From contig NZ_CP116766.1 of NCBI RefSeq assembly GCF_028463985.1, positions 2,001,001 through 2,065,000 on the forward strand: a stretch of 64,000 nucleotides of DNA, written 5' to 3'. Both the position numbers and the translations under genes were made by a program. The notes under the pieces were generated by a model. It saw only the letters and a list, made by a program, of their open reading frames with translations, did no database searches and was not told the origin of the DNA. The DNA comes from Neisseria lisongii (lineage in GTDB: Bacteria; Pseudomonadota; Gammaproteobacteria; Burkholderiales; Neisseriaceae). Below are positions 8,571 through 16,950 of the stretch, in pieces. Position 1 is the stretch's first letter. Each line of letters starts with the position of its first letter.

Positions 8571-9367
8571 TGAAAGCCTTGCATGAAACCTCTTTTTTAG
8601 AGTCGCTGCGGATTCAGAACAGAGTAATCGGGGCGCTGATGATGCGGGAAATCATTACCCGCTACGGGCGCAACAACATCGGCTTTTTATGGCTGTTTGT
8701 CGAGCCGCTGATGATGACGCTGCTGATTGTTTTGATGTGGAAATTTTTCCGTGCCGATCATGTTTCCACGTTGAACATCGTTGCGTTTGCCATTACCGGT
8801 TATCCGATGTTAATGATGTGGCGCAATGCGTCCAACCGTGCGATTGGGGCGGTGTCGTCCAATGCTGCGCTGCTGTATCACCGCAATGTGCGGGTATTGG
8901 ATACCATTTTTGCACGCATGTTGCTGGAAGTAGCGGGGGCGACCGTTGCCCAAATTGCGATTATGTCGGCGCTGATTGCCATTCAGTGGATAGACCGGCC
9001 GGCGGACGTATTCTATATGCTGCTGGCGTGGCTCTTGATGGCGCTGTTTGCCTTCGGTTTGGGGCTGGTGATTTGTTCGGTGGCCGTACAGTTTGAAGCA
9101 TTCGGTAAAATCTGGGGAACGCTGACATTTGTGATGATGCCGCTTTCGGGTGCGTTTTTCTTTTTGCACAACCTGCCTTCCCAAGTGCGGGAATATGCCT
9201 TGTGGCTGCCGATGATGCACGGAACGGAAATGTTCCGTGCCGGCTATTTCGGCAGCAGCCAGATAACTTATGAAAATCCGTGGTATCTGCTGCTGTGTGA
9301 TTTGGTGCTGCTGCTGTTGGGTTTGGCGATGGTGCGTAAATTCAGTAAAGGGGTAGAGCCGGGATGA
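8570..9367 (+). CDS. ctrC: Capsule ABC transporter permease CtrC
   Basis: A 265-residue ABC-2 type permease (KpsM family) with about six hydrophobic segments, starting after the cytoplasmic block MMREIITRYGRNNIGFLWLF that typifies polysaccharide exporters. With CtrD it moves lipid-linked capsule over the inner membrane. It overlaps ctrD by four bases (ATGA), which indicates translational coupling. Confidence 0.96.
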   Translation: MKALHETSFLESLRIQNRVIGALMMREIITRYGRNNIGFLWLFVEPLMMTLLIVLMWKFFRADHVSTLNIVAFAITGYPMLMMWRNASNRAIGAVSSNAALLYHRNVRVLDTIFARMLLEVAGATVAQIAIMSALIAIQWIDRPADVFYMLLAWLLMALFAFGLGLVICSVAVQFEAFGKIWGTLTFVMMPLSGAFFFLHNLPSQVREYALWLPMMHGTEMFRAGYFGSSQITYENPWYLLLCDLVLLLLGLAMVRKFSKGVEPG

Positions 9368-10014
9368 TTTCTGTCGAACATGTTTCCAAGCAATATCAGA
9401 CCCGTCAGGGCGTGCGCACCGTTTTGGACGACATCAGCTTCAAACTGGAAAAAGGCGAAAAAATCGGCATTTTGGGGCGCAACGGTGCCGGTAAGTCCAC
9501 CTTAATCCGCCTGATCAGCGGCGTTGAACCGCCGACTTCGGGTGAGATTAAACGCACCATGAGCATTTCGTGGCCGCTGGCGTTTTCCGGCGCATTTCAA
9601 GGCAGCCTGACCGGCATGGACAATCTGCGTTTTATCTGTCGGATTTACGATGTCGATATGGATTACGTTAAAGCGTTTACCGAAGAATTTTCCGAGCTGG
9701 GGCAATATCTGTATGAACCGGTCAAACGTTATTCTTCGGGCATGAAAGCCCGCTTGGCATTTGCCCTGTCGCTGGCGGTCGAATTTGACTGTTATCTGAT
9801 TGACGAAGTGATTGCCGTAGGCGATTCCCGCTTTTCCGCCAAGTGCCGATACGAATTGTTCGAACGCCGCAAAGACCGCTCGATTATTCTGGTGTCCCAC
9901 AGCCACAGCGCCATGAAGCAGTATTGCGACAACGCCATGGTATTGGACAAAGGCCGCCTGCACCAATTCGCCACGATGGATGAAGCCTATCAATATTACA
10001 ACGCCGGTTTGTAA
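9364..10014 (+). CDS. ctrD: Capsule ABC transporter ATP-binding protein CtrD
   Basis: A 216-residue KpsT-type ATPase. Walker A is GRNGAGKSTL (about residues 38-47), the signature is YSSGMKARLAF, and Walker B is CYLIDEVIAVGD. The short length is normal for the family. Last gene of the export operon; a DUS terminator follows within 13 bases of the stop. Confidence 0.97.
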   Translation: MISVEHVSKQYQTRQGVRTVLDDISFKLEKGEKIGILGRNGAGKSTLIRLISGVEPPTSGEIKRTMSISWPLAFSGAFQGSLTGMDNLRFICRIYDVDMDYVKAFTEEFSELGQYLYEPVKRYSSGMKARLAFALSLAVEFDCYLIDEVIAVGDSRFSAKCRYELFERRKDRSIILVSHSHSAMKQYCDNAMVLDKGRLHQFATMDEAYQYYNAGL

Positions 10015-10026
10015 ACCTCTGCTGCG

Positions 10027-10059
10027 AGGCCGTCTGAAAACCCGATTTTCAGACGGCCT
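10027..10059 (+). terminator. DUS inverted-repeat terminator after ctrD
   Basis: AGGCCGTCTGAAAA and TTTTCAGACGGCCT flank a short loop 13 bases past the ctrD stop and end ctrABCD. Confidence 0.85.
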
Positions 10060-10076
10060 TTGTGTCGGCATTTTTT

Positions 10077-10270
10077 CTGTAGTGAAATAACCCCAAAGCA
10101 CTACAGCGTTGGCTTGGCCTCTGAAAATATAGCGGATTAACTTAACTTCCGCTACGGCGTTGCTGTGCCTTGCCGTACTACTTGTACCGTCTGCGGCTTG
10201 CTGCCTTGTATCGAAAATTAATTAAATCCGCTATGGGAAAGCCCATACGCTGTCTGCCCACCGCCGTTAT
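10077..10270. repeat. Interrupted older Correia-type element
   Basis: The left half GTAGTGAAATAACCCCAAAGCACTACAGCGTTGGCTTGGCCT (10079-10120) is a Correia left arm and core. It breaks off where another element begins at 10128. After that element, CCCATACGCTGTCTGCCCACCGCC (about 10240-10265) resembles the missing core. The arrangement suggests insertion of one element into another. Confidence 0.6.
10128..10234. mobile_element. Correia-type miniature element (107 bp, TATAGCGG ends)
   Basis: The ends TATAGCGGATTAA and AATTAAATCCGCTAT are inverted, with the core CTACGGCGTTGCTGTGCCTTGCCGTACTACTTGTACC and CTGCGGCTTGCTGCCTTGTATC. The length fits the short CREE class. It is nearly identical to the one at 60843-60950, which suggests recent spread of this subtype. 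Confidence 0.88.
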
Positions 10271-10291
10271 GGAAAATCCCCCCGTTTCGGC

Positions 10292-10297
10292 TATAAT
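10292..10297 (+). promoter_or_regulatory. Likely -10 box for tex
   Basis: TATAAT stands 32 bases before the tex start. The matching -35 is weak (around 10267-10274), so only the -10 is called. Confidence 0.45.
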
Positions 10298-10329
10298 GCC
10301 CGTTTGCTTTCCCAAAAATATCCGAAAAT

Positions 10330-12603
10330 ATGAATATTATCCAAATACTTGCCCAAGAGCTTTCCGCTACTGCCGCCCAGATTACCGCTGCTGTCGAACT
10401 GATGGATGACGGGGCGACGGTTCCTTTTATTGCCCGCTACCGCAAAGAGGCCACCGGCGGTTTGGACGATACCCAACTGCGCACTTTGTCCGAGCGTCTG
10501 CAATATTTGCGGGAACTGGAAGAGCGCAAGCAGACGGTGTTGAAAAGCATTGAAGAACAACAAAAACTGACGCCCGAGTTGGCGGCGGCGGTGGCGGCGT
10601 GCGACAACAAAACCGCTTTGGAAGACCTGTATCTGCCCTACAAGCCCAAACGCCGAACCAAAGCCCAAATTGCCCGTGAAAACGGTTTGCAGCCTTTGGC
10701 GGATTTGCTGCTGAACGAGCAGCCGCAGGATACCGAAGCCGCCGCCCAAGCCTATATCGGCGACAATGTTCCCGATACCAAGGCCGCCCTTGACGGCGCA
10801 CGGGCGATTTTGATGGAACAGTTTGCCGAAGATGCCGCCCTGATTGGCGGTTTGCGTGAAAAATTGTGGCGGGAAGCCGGAATTCATGCCCAAGTGATTG
10901 CCGGACAAGAGCAGGCGGGCGAAAAATTCGGCGACTATTTCGACCACAGAGAAGCCGTCTGCACCATGCCCAGCCACCGTGCCTTGGCGGTTTTGCGCGG
11001 GCGCAACGAAGGCGTGCTGACCGTTTCCCTGAAATACCAGCCTGATGAAACGCCGATTACCGAACAAAGCGAATACGAACAAATCATCGCCCGCCAATTC
11101 CGGATTTCAGACGGCCACAAATGGCTCAAAGACACCGTGCGCCTGACTTGGCGTGCCAAAATCTTTCTCTCGCTGGAATTGGATGCACTCAACCGCCTGA
11201 AAGAGCAGGCCGACAGCGATGCCATCACCGTATTCGCCCGAAATCTCAAAGACTTGCTGCTGGCTGCCCCCGCCGGACGCTTGACCACGCTCGGCCTCGA
11301 CCCCGGCTACCGCAACGGCGTGAAATGTGCCGTGGTGGACGACACCGGCAAACTGTTGGATACGGCGATTGTGTATCTGCACCAAGAAAACAATATGTTC
11401 GCCGCCCTGTCTGCCATGATTCGGCGGCATCAAGTCAAACTGATTGCCATCGGCAACGGCACGGCCAGCCGTGAAACCGACAAAATCGCCGCCGAGCTGG
11501 TGAAAAGCCTGCCGGAAATGGGATTGCACAAAATTGTCGTTTCCGAAGCCGGCGCATCTATTTATTCCGCCTCTGAGCTGGCGGCAAAAGAGTTCCCCGA
11601 ATTGGACGTTTCGCTGCGGGGCGCGGTTTCCATCGCCCGCCGCCTGCAGGACCCGTTGGCGGAATTGGTGAAAATCGACCCGAAATCCATCGGTGTCGGC
11701 CAATACCAACACGATGTCAATCAATCGCAGCTTGCCAAATCGCTCGATGCCGTGGTTGAGGACTGTGTTAATGCCGTCGGCGTAGATGTCAATACCGCTT
11801 CCGCCCCGTTGCTGGCACGCATTTCCGGTCTGAACCAAACCCTTGCCCAAAATATCGTTGCCTACCGCAACGAAAACGGCGCATTTGCCAGCCGCAAACA
11901 ACTGCTCAAAGTTCCCCGTCTCGGCGAAAAAACCTTCGAGCAGGCGGCGGGCTTTCTGCGGATTAACGGCGGTAGCGAACCTTTGGACGCTTCCGCCGTC
12001 CACCCCGAAGCCTATCCGATCGTTGCCAAAATGTTGGAAAAACAGGGGATTACCGCCGCCGAATTAATCGGCAATCGGGACAAAATCCGACATATCCGTG
12101 CCGCCGACTTTATTGACGAACGCTTCGGCCTGCCGACCATCATCGACATTCTCAACGAACTCGAAAAACCCGGCCGCGACCCGAGGGGCGAATTTCAGAC
12201 GGCCTCGTTTGCCGAAGGAATTAATGAAATCAGTGATTTAGAAGTCGGCATGGTTTTGGAAGGTGTCGTGAGCAACGTTGCCAACTTCGGCGCATTTGTC
12301 GATATCGGCGTACACCAAGACGGCTTGGTGCATATTTCCGCCCTTGCCAACCGCTTTGTTCAAGACCCGAGGGAGGTTGTCAAAGCCGGCGATGTGGTCA
12401 AAGTCAAAGTGATTGAAGTCGATGCCGCCCGCAAACGCATTGCCCTGACCATGCGGCTGGACGACGAAACCGGAAGCGGCTCGCCCAAAAACAGGCCGTC
12501 TGAAAACCGCCGTGCCGACAAGGGCGGAAAACCCCGCCAGCAGCGGCAGCAGCAAATCGGCAACACCGCCATGGCGGACGCTTTTGCCAAGTTGAGAAAG
12601 TAG
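10330..12603 (+). CDS. tex: Tex-family RNA-binding transcription accessory protein
   Basis: A 757-residue cytoplasmic Tex protein. Order of parts: Tex N-terminal helical region; a YqgF/RuvC-like domain around residues 318-440 (starting LTTLGLDPGYRNGVKCAVVD); helix-hairpin-helix motifs (ARISGLNQTLAQNIVAYRNENG, about 496-517); and a C-terminal S1 domain (GMVLEGVVSNVANFGAFVDIG, about 640-705). The tail (KNRPSENRR) encodes an in-frame DUS. Family members bind nucleic acid and influence transcription and toxin or stress gene expression. In meningococci tex is capsule region E next to ctrD; the neighbourhood is the same here. Confidence 0.95.
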   Translation: MNIIQILAQELSATAAQITAAVELMDDGATVPFIARYRKEATGGLDDTQLRTLSERLQYLRELEERKQTVLKSIEEQQKLTPELAAAVAACDNKTALEDLYLPYKPKRRTKAQIARENGLQPLADLLLNEQPQDTEAAAQAYIGDNVPDTKAALDGARAILMEQFAEDAALIGGLREKLWREAGIHAQVIAGQEQAGEKFGDYFDHREAVCTMPSHRALAVLRGRNEGVLTVSLKYQPDETPITEQSEYEQIIARQFRISDGHKWLKDTVRLTWRAKIFLSLELDALNRLKEQADSDAITVFARNLKDLLLAAPAGRLTTLGLDPGYRNGVKCAVVDDTGKLLDTAIVYLHQENNMFAALSAMIRRHQVKLIAIGNGTASRETDKIAAELVKSLPEMGLHKIVVSEAGASIYSASELAAKEFPELDVSLRGAVSIARRLQDPLAELVKIDPKSIGVGQYQHDVNQSQLAKSLDAVVEDCVNAVGVDVNTASAPLLARISGLNQTLAQNIVAYRNENGAFASRKQLLKVPRLGEKTFEQAAGFLRINGGSEPLDASAVHPEAYPIVAKMLEKQGITAAELIGNRDKIRHIRAADFIDERFGLPTIIDILNELEKPGRDPRGEFQTASFAEGINEISDLEVGMVLEGVVSNVANFGAFVDIGVHQDGLVHISALANRFVQDPREVVKAGDVVKVKVIEVDAARKRIALTMRLDDETGSGSPKNRPSENRRADKGGKPRQQRQQQIGNTAMADAFAKLRK

Positions 12604-12610
12604 TTGCAGA

Positions 12611-12654
12611 AAAACCAAGCCGTCTGAAAATCGATTTTTCAGACGGCTTGGTTT
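12611..12654. terminator. Bidirectional DUS terminator between tex and dnaJ
   Basis: AAAACCAAGCCGTCTGAAAA and its inverse ending GGCTTGGTTTT form a long hairpin with A and T runs on opposite sides. It serves the convergent tex (+) and dnaJ (-). Confidence 0.88.
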
Positions 12655-12683
12655 TGTTTCAAACACTGGCAAATGTTTTAATT

Positions 12684-13832
12684 TCAATCAAACAATTCGC
12701 TTAATTTATCCAAAAACGTTTTCTTGCGTGGCGTTTGGCTGCGTTCGAGGCCGGTGGAGATTTTTTCAAATTCTTCCAGCAGCTCTTTCTGGCGGTCGGT
12801 CAGATTGACCGGCGTTTCGACGACGATGTGGCAATAGAGGTCGCCCATGGCGCTGGAGCGCAGGGATTTGATGCCTTTGCCTTTGACCCGCATACGGCGG
12901 CCGGTTTGGGTTTCCTGCGGAATGTTGAGTTTGACTTTGCCGTCTAAGGTCGGCACTTCGACTTCGCCGCCGAGGGCGGCTACGGCGAAGCTGATCGGGA
13001 GTTCGCAGTGTAAATCTAAGCCGTTGCGTTCGAAGATTTTGTGGGCTTTGACACGGACATTGACGTATAAATCGCCTGCCGGTGCGCCGTGCTGGCCCGG
13101 TTCGCCTTCGCCGCTCAAGCGGATACGCTGGCCGTCGTCGATGCCGGCGGGAATGTTGACTTCGACGGTTTTGCTGGTTTTGGTGCGGCCTTCGCCACGG
13201 CATTTGATGCACGGGTCTTTGATTTCTTTGCCGGTGCCGTGACAGGTCGGACAGGTCTGCTGCATTTGGAAAATGGCTTGGCGGACGTGAACCGTGCCGC
13301 TGCCGTGGCAGGTGGAGCAGGTGGTGGCGGATGTGCCGGGTTTGGCGCCGCTGCCGTGGCAGACATCGCATTCTTCGTAGGTCGGAATGTTGATGCGTTT
13401 TTTGAGGCCTTTGGCGGCTTCTTCGAGGGTGATTTCTATGCCGACTTCCAAGTCTGCACCTTGGTAGTTGGGCTGTCTGCCGCCTTGTCCGCCGCCGCCG
13501 AACATTTGGCTGAAGATGTCGCCGAAGTCGAAGCCTTGGGCGTTGCCGAAGCCGCCAAAGCCGCCGCCGAACCCTCCGCCGAAGCCGCCCTGTCCGCCGC
13601 CTGCCTGTTCGAAGGCGGCGTGGCCGTATTGGTCGTACATGGTGCGTTTTTCTTTGTCGGAAAGGGTGTCGTAGGCTTTTTGGATTTCTTTGAATTTTTC
13701 TTCCGCTGCTTTGTCGCCGGGGTTGCGGTCGGGGTGGTATTTCATCGCCAGTTTGCGGTAGGCTTTTTTGATTTCGTCCTCGCCGGCGCTGCGGGCCACG
13801 CCGAGGGTTTCGTAATAGTCTTGGTTGCTCAT
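12684..13832 (-). CDS. dnaJ: Chaperone DnaJ
   Basis: A 382-residue DnaJ, co-chaperone that stimulates the ATPase of DnaK (dnaK itself is not in the window). The J domain carries HPD in MKYHPDRNPGD, followed by a Gly/Phe-rich linker and four zinc-binding repeats (CDVCHGSG, CSTCHGSG, CPTCHGTG, CIKCRGEG). The ATG at 13832 gives the family start MSNQDYYETLGV; the frame is open further upstream without homology. A sigma-32-like promoter lies 40-66 bases upstream. Confidence 0.98.
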   Translation of the reverse strand: MSNQDYYETLGVARSAGEDEIKKAYRKLAMKYHPDRNPGDKAAEEKFKEIQKAYDTLSDKEKRTMYDQYGHAAFEQAGGGQGGFGGGFGGGFGGFGNAQGFDFGDIFSQMFGGGGQGGRQPNYQGADLEVGIEITLEEAAKGLKKRINIPTYEECDVCHGSGAKPGTSATTCSTCHGSGTVHVRQAIFQMQQTCPTCHGTGKEIKDPCIKCRGEGRTKTSKTVEVNIPAGIDDGQRIRLSGEGEPGQHGAPAGDLYVNVRVKAHKIFERNGLDLHCELPISFAVAALGGEVEVPTLDGKVKLNIPQETQTGRRMRVKGKGIKSLRSSAMGDLYCHIVVETPVNLTDRQKELLEEFEKISTGLERSQTPRKKTFLDKLSELFD

Positions 13833-13871
13833 GTTATTCGTTATACAGATGTCGTTAAAACTGAGGTGCAG

Positions 13872-13898
13872 ATATGGGCAAAGTGGGGAAAACTCAAG
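13872..13898 (-). promoter_or_regulatory. Sigma-32 (heat-shock) promoter of dnaJ
   Basis: Read on the minus strand, CTTGAG, 13 bases, then GCCCATAT: a close match to the RpoH consensus CTTGAAA-N11-16-CCCCATNT. The dnaJ ATG follows 40 bases downstream of the -10. Confidence 0.72.
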
Positions 13899-13944
13899 GG
13901 GGTATCTGTGTTGTGCTTGGTGAAAAGAGGGTGGGCGGTGGGCA

Positions 13945-13976
13945 AGGCCGTCTGAAAATTGGTTTTCAGACGGCTT
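13945..13976. repeat. DUS inverted pair between divergent dnaJ and leuS
   Basis: AGGCCGTCTGAAAA and TTTTCAGACGGCTT are paired, but both neighbouring genes start, rather than end, here. It therefore does not end either gene and may be purely an uptake signal or an upstream transcription block. Confidence 0.8.
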
Positions 13977-14036
13977 CATCGGGTGTTATCGGGGGATTTT
14001 GCCGGATAAATCGTCCACTATTTTTGAAATTTAGCT

Positions 14037-14044
14037 GCTATAAT
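14037..14044 (+). promoter_or_regulatory. Extended -10 promoter of leuS
   Basis: A perfect TATAAT at 14039-14044 is preceded by TGC, giving an extended -10. No good -35 is seen. The leuS start is 46 bases downstream. Confidence 0.6.
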
Positions 14045-14090
14045 TCCCCCTTAAATTTTCTCTTAATATCAGCGATAAAGCAGAAACATC

Positions 14091-16721
14091 ATGCAAGAAC
14101 AATACCAACCGTCCGCCATCGAACCGGCGGCGCAGCAAAAATGGGAAGCAGCCCGTTTGTTCAATGTATCCGAAGATACGTCCAAACCGAAATACTACTG
14201 TTTGTCTATGTTCCCCTATCCCAGCGGCAAGCTGCATATGGGGCATGTGCGCAACTACACCATCGGCGATGTGTTGAGCCGTTTCAAACTGTTAAACGGT
14301 TTCAATGTGTTGCAGCCTATGGGTTGGGACGCTTTCGGTATGCCGGCGGAAAATGCGGCGATGAAAAACAACGTTGCGCCGGCGGCGTGGACGTATGACA
14401 ACATCGAATACATGAAAAACCAGCTTAAAAGTTTGGGTTTCGCCATCGACTGGAATCGGGAAGTGGCGACCTGCAAGCCGGAATATTACCGTTGGGAACA
14501 ATGGCTGTTTACCAAACTGTTTGAAAAAGGCGTGGTATACCGCAAAAACGGTACGGTAAACTGGGATCCCGTCGATCAAACCGTATTGGCGAACGAGCAG
14601 GTGATTGACGGTCGGGGCTGGCGTTCGGGCGCATTAATCGAAAAACGCGAAATCCCGATGTATTACTTCAAAATCACCGATTACGCCGAAGAATTGCTTA
14701 ACGATTTGGACAAGCTGGAACACTGGCCCGAACAGGTCAAAACCATGCAGCGCAACTGGATCGGCAAATCACGGGGCATGACCGTGCGTTTTGCCGTTTC
14801 AGACGACAGCAAACAGGGTTTGGACGGCGATTACGCACAATTCCTGCAAGTCTATACCACCCGTCCCGACACGCTGATGGGCGCAACTTATGTTGCCGTT
14901 GCCGCCGAACATCCGCTGGCAACCGCCGCCGCTGCGGACAAACTCGAATTGCAGGCGTTTATCGCCGAATGCAAAGCCGGTTCGGTTGCCGAAGCGGATA
15001 TGGCGACGATGGAGAAAAAAGGTGTGCCGACCGGCCGCTTCGTGATTAATCCGCTCAACGGCGACAAGCTGGAAGTGTGGATTACCAACTATGTCTTGTG
15101 GGGTTACGGCGACGGCGCAGTGATGGCGGTTCCGGCGCATGACGAACGTGATTTCGAGTTTGCCGGAAAATACAATCTGCCGAAAAAACAAGTGATTGCC
15201 GTCGGCGACAATGCCTTTGACGTAAACCAATGGCAAGAATGGTATGCCGACAAAGAAAACGGCGTGTTGGTCAACAGCGGCGAATTTGACGGCATGAATT
15301 TTCAGACGGCATTTGAAGCGATTGCCGCCAAACTGCAAAGCAGCGGTGCGGGCGAACCGAAAACGCAATACCGCCTGCGCGACTGGGGTATTTCCCGCCA
15401 ACGTTACTGGGGTTGCCCGATTCCGATTATCCATTGCGACGACTGCGGCGACGTGCCGGTTCCCGAAAAAGATTTGCCGGTGGTGCTGCCGGAAAACGTC
15501 GTGCCGGACGGCATGGGTTCGCCGTTGGCAAAAATGCCCGAATTTTACGAAACCCAATGCCCGTGCTGCGGCAAACCCGCCAAGCGTGAAACCGATACCA
15601 TGGATACCTTTATGGAATCGAGCTGGTATTTCTTCCGCTATATGTCGCCCGAGTTTTCAGACGGCATGGTTGAGCCTGCCGCCGCCGATTACTGGGGTTC
15701 GGTCGATCAATATATCGGCGGTATCGAACACGCCATTCTGCATTTGCTCTACGCCCGCTTCTTCACCAAACTGATGCGCGACGAAGGCTTGGTCAAAGTG
15801 GACGAACCGTTCGAACGCCTGCTCACGCAGGGCATGGTCGTTTGCGAAACCTATTACCGTGAAAACGAAAAAGGCGGCAAAGACTGGATTAACCCCGCCG
15901 ATGTCGAAGTACAGACCGACGACAAAGGCCGCCCCGTTTCCGCCACGCTGAAAGCCGACGGCAAACCCGTGATTATCAGCGGAGTGGAAAAAATGTCCAA
16001 ATCCAAAAACAACGGCGTTGATCCGCAAGAGCTGATTAATGCTTACGGCGCAGACACCGCCCGTCTGTTTATGATGTTCGCCGCCCCGCCCGAACAGTCT
16101 CTCGAATGGAGCGACAGCGGCGTAGAAGGTGCGCACCGCTTCCTGCGCCGCCTGTGGCGCACCGTGTTCGAATACCTGAAACAGGGCAAAGCAGCGGCTG
16201 CATTCAGCGGCAATCAGGACGGTTTGAGCAAAGAACTCAAAGAATTGCGCCACAAACTGCACAGCACCATCGTCAAAGTCAGCGACGACTACGGCCGCCG
16301 CCAACAGTTCAACACCGCCATCGCCGCCGTGATGGAACTGTTGAACCAATACGACAAAACCGATACTTCGGGCGAAACCGGCAGAGCCGTTGCCCAAGAA
16401 GTGCTGGAAGCCGTAACCCGCCTGCTGTGGCCGATTGCCCCGCACATCAGCGAAACCCTGTGGAGCGAAATCAACAGCGGCAAACTGTGGGAAGCCGGCT
16501 GGCCGCAGGCGGATCAAGCCGCACTGGTGAAATCCGAAATCGAAATCATGGTGCAGGTAAACGGCAAACTGCGCGGCAAACTCACCCTCGCCGCCGACGC
16601 TTCCAAAGAAACCGTCGAAGCCGCCGCACTCGCCCACGAAGGCGCAGTGAAATTCATGGAAGGCAAAGCACCGAAAAAAATCATTGTCGTCCCCGGCCGA
16701 CTGGTAAATATCGTAGTCTAA
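14091..16721 (+). CDS. leuS: Leucine-tRNA ligase
   Basis: An 876-residue class I aminoacyl-tRNA synthetase charging tRNA-Leu. The HIGH-type motif is PYPSGKLHMGHVRNYTIGD (about residues 43-61), the KMSKS motif is in GVEKMSKSKNNGVD (about 627-640), and between them lies the large editing domain. Full length and intact. Preceded by an extended -10 promoter and followed by a DUS terminator, so it is probably transcribed alone. Confidence 0.98.
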   Translation: MQEQYQPSAIEPAAQQKWEAARLFNVSEDTSKPKYYCLSMFPYPSGKLHMGHVRNYTIGDVLSRFKLLNGFNVLQPMGWDAFGMPAENAAMKNNVAPAAWTYDNIEYMKNQLKSLGFAIDWNREVATCKPEYYRWEQWLFTKLFEKGVVYRKNGTVNWDPVDQTVLANEQVIDGRGWRSGALIEKREIPMYYFKITDYAEELLNDLDKLEHWPEQVKTMQRNWIGKSRGMTVRFAVSDDSKQGLDGDYAQFLQVYTTRPDTLMGATYVAVAAEHPLATAAAADKLELQAFIAECKAGSVAEADMATMEKKGVPTGRFVINPLNGDKLEVWITNYVLWGYGDGAVMAVPAHDERDFEFAGKYNLPKKQVIAVGDNAFDVNQWQEWYADKENGVLVNSGEFDGMNFQTAFEAIAAKLQSSGAGEPKTQYRLRDWGISRQRYWGCPIPIIHCDDCGDVPVPEKDLPVVLPENVVPDGMGSPLAKMPEFYETQCPCCGKPAKRETDTMDTFMESSWYFFRYMSPEFSDGMVEPAAADYWGSVDQYIGGIEHAILHLLYARFFTKLMRDEGLVKVDEPFERLLTQGMVVCETYYRENEKGGKDWINPADVEVQTDDKGRPVSATLKADGKPVIISGVEKMSKSKNNGVDPQELINAYGADTARLFMMFAAPPEQSLEWSDSGVEGAHRFLRRLWRTVFEYLKQGKAAAAFSGNQDGLSKELKELRHKLHSTIVKVSDDYGRRQQFNTAIAAVMELLNQYDKTDTSGETGRAVAQEVLEAVTRLLWPIAPHISETLWSEINSGKLWEAGWPQADQAALVKSEIEIMVQVNGKLRGKLTLAADASKETVEAAALAHEGAVKFMEGKAPKKIIVVPGRLVNIVV

Positions 16722-16747
16722 GCGTTTGAACCGATTACGATAAAATC

Positions 16748-16797
16748 AGGCCGTCTGAAAATGCCGTTTTCTATAAAACGTATTTTTCAGACGGCCT
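16748..16797 (+). terminator. DUS inverted-repeat terminator after leuS
   Basis: AGGCCGTCTGAAAA and TTTTTCAGACGGCCT, followed by TTTTT, with the loop itself able to pair (CGTTTTCTATAAAACG). Confidence 0.85.
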
Positions 16798-16899
16798 TTT
16801 TGCAGCGTTAGGGGGAATTTGGCGTGTGCCAGAAATGCGGTCAATTCCCCAGATAAAAATCAGATATTCCAGCCATCAATCCGCTTGCCGCCAAGCAAA

Positions 16900-16942
16900 A
16901 AACCAAGCCGTCTGAAAACATGATTTTCAGACGGCTTGGTTT
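16900..16942 (-). terminator. DUS inverted-repeat terminator after the DUF1311-like lipoprotein gene
   Basis: AAACCAAGCCGTCTGAAAA and its inverse ending GGCTTGGTTT lie just past the stop at 16951. Confidence 0.85.
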
Positions 16943-16950
16943 CAGGCAAA

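Noticed and set aside
13089..13955. 288-codon plus-strand ORF opposite dnaJ
   Set aside because: Low-complexity Ala/Gly/Phe reading antisense to the DnaJ Gly/Phe and zinc region; no family or ribosome site.
15657..16637. 326-codon minus-strand ORF opposite leuS
   Set aside because: Shadow of an unquestionable leuS.
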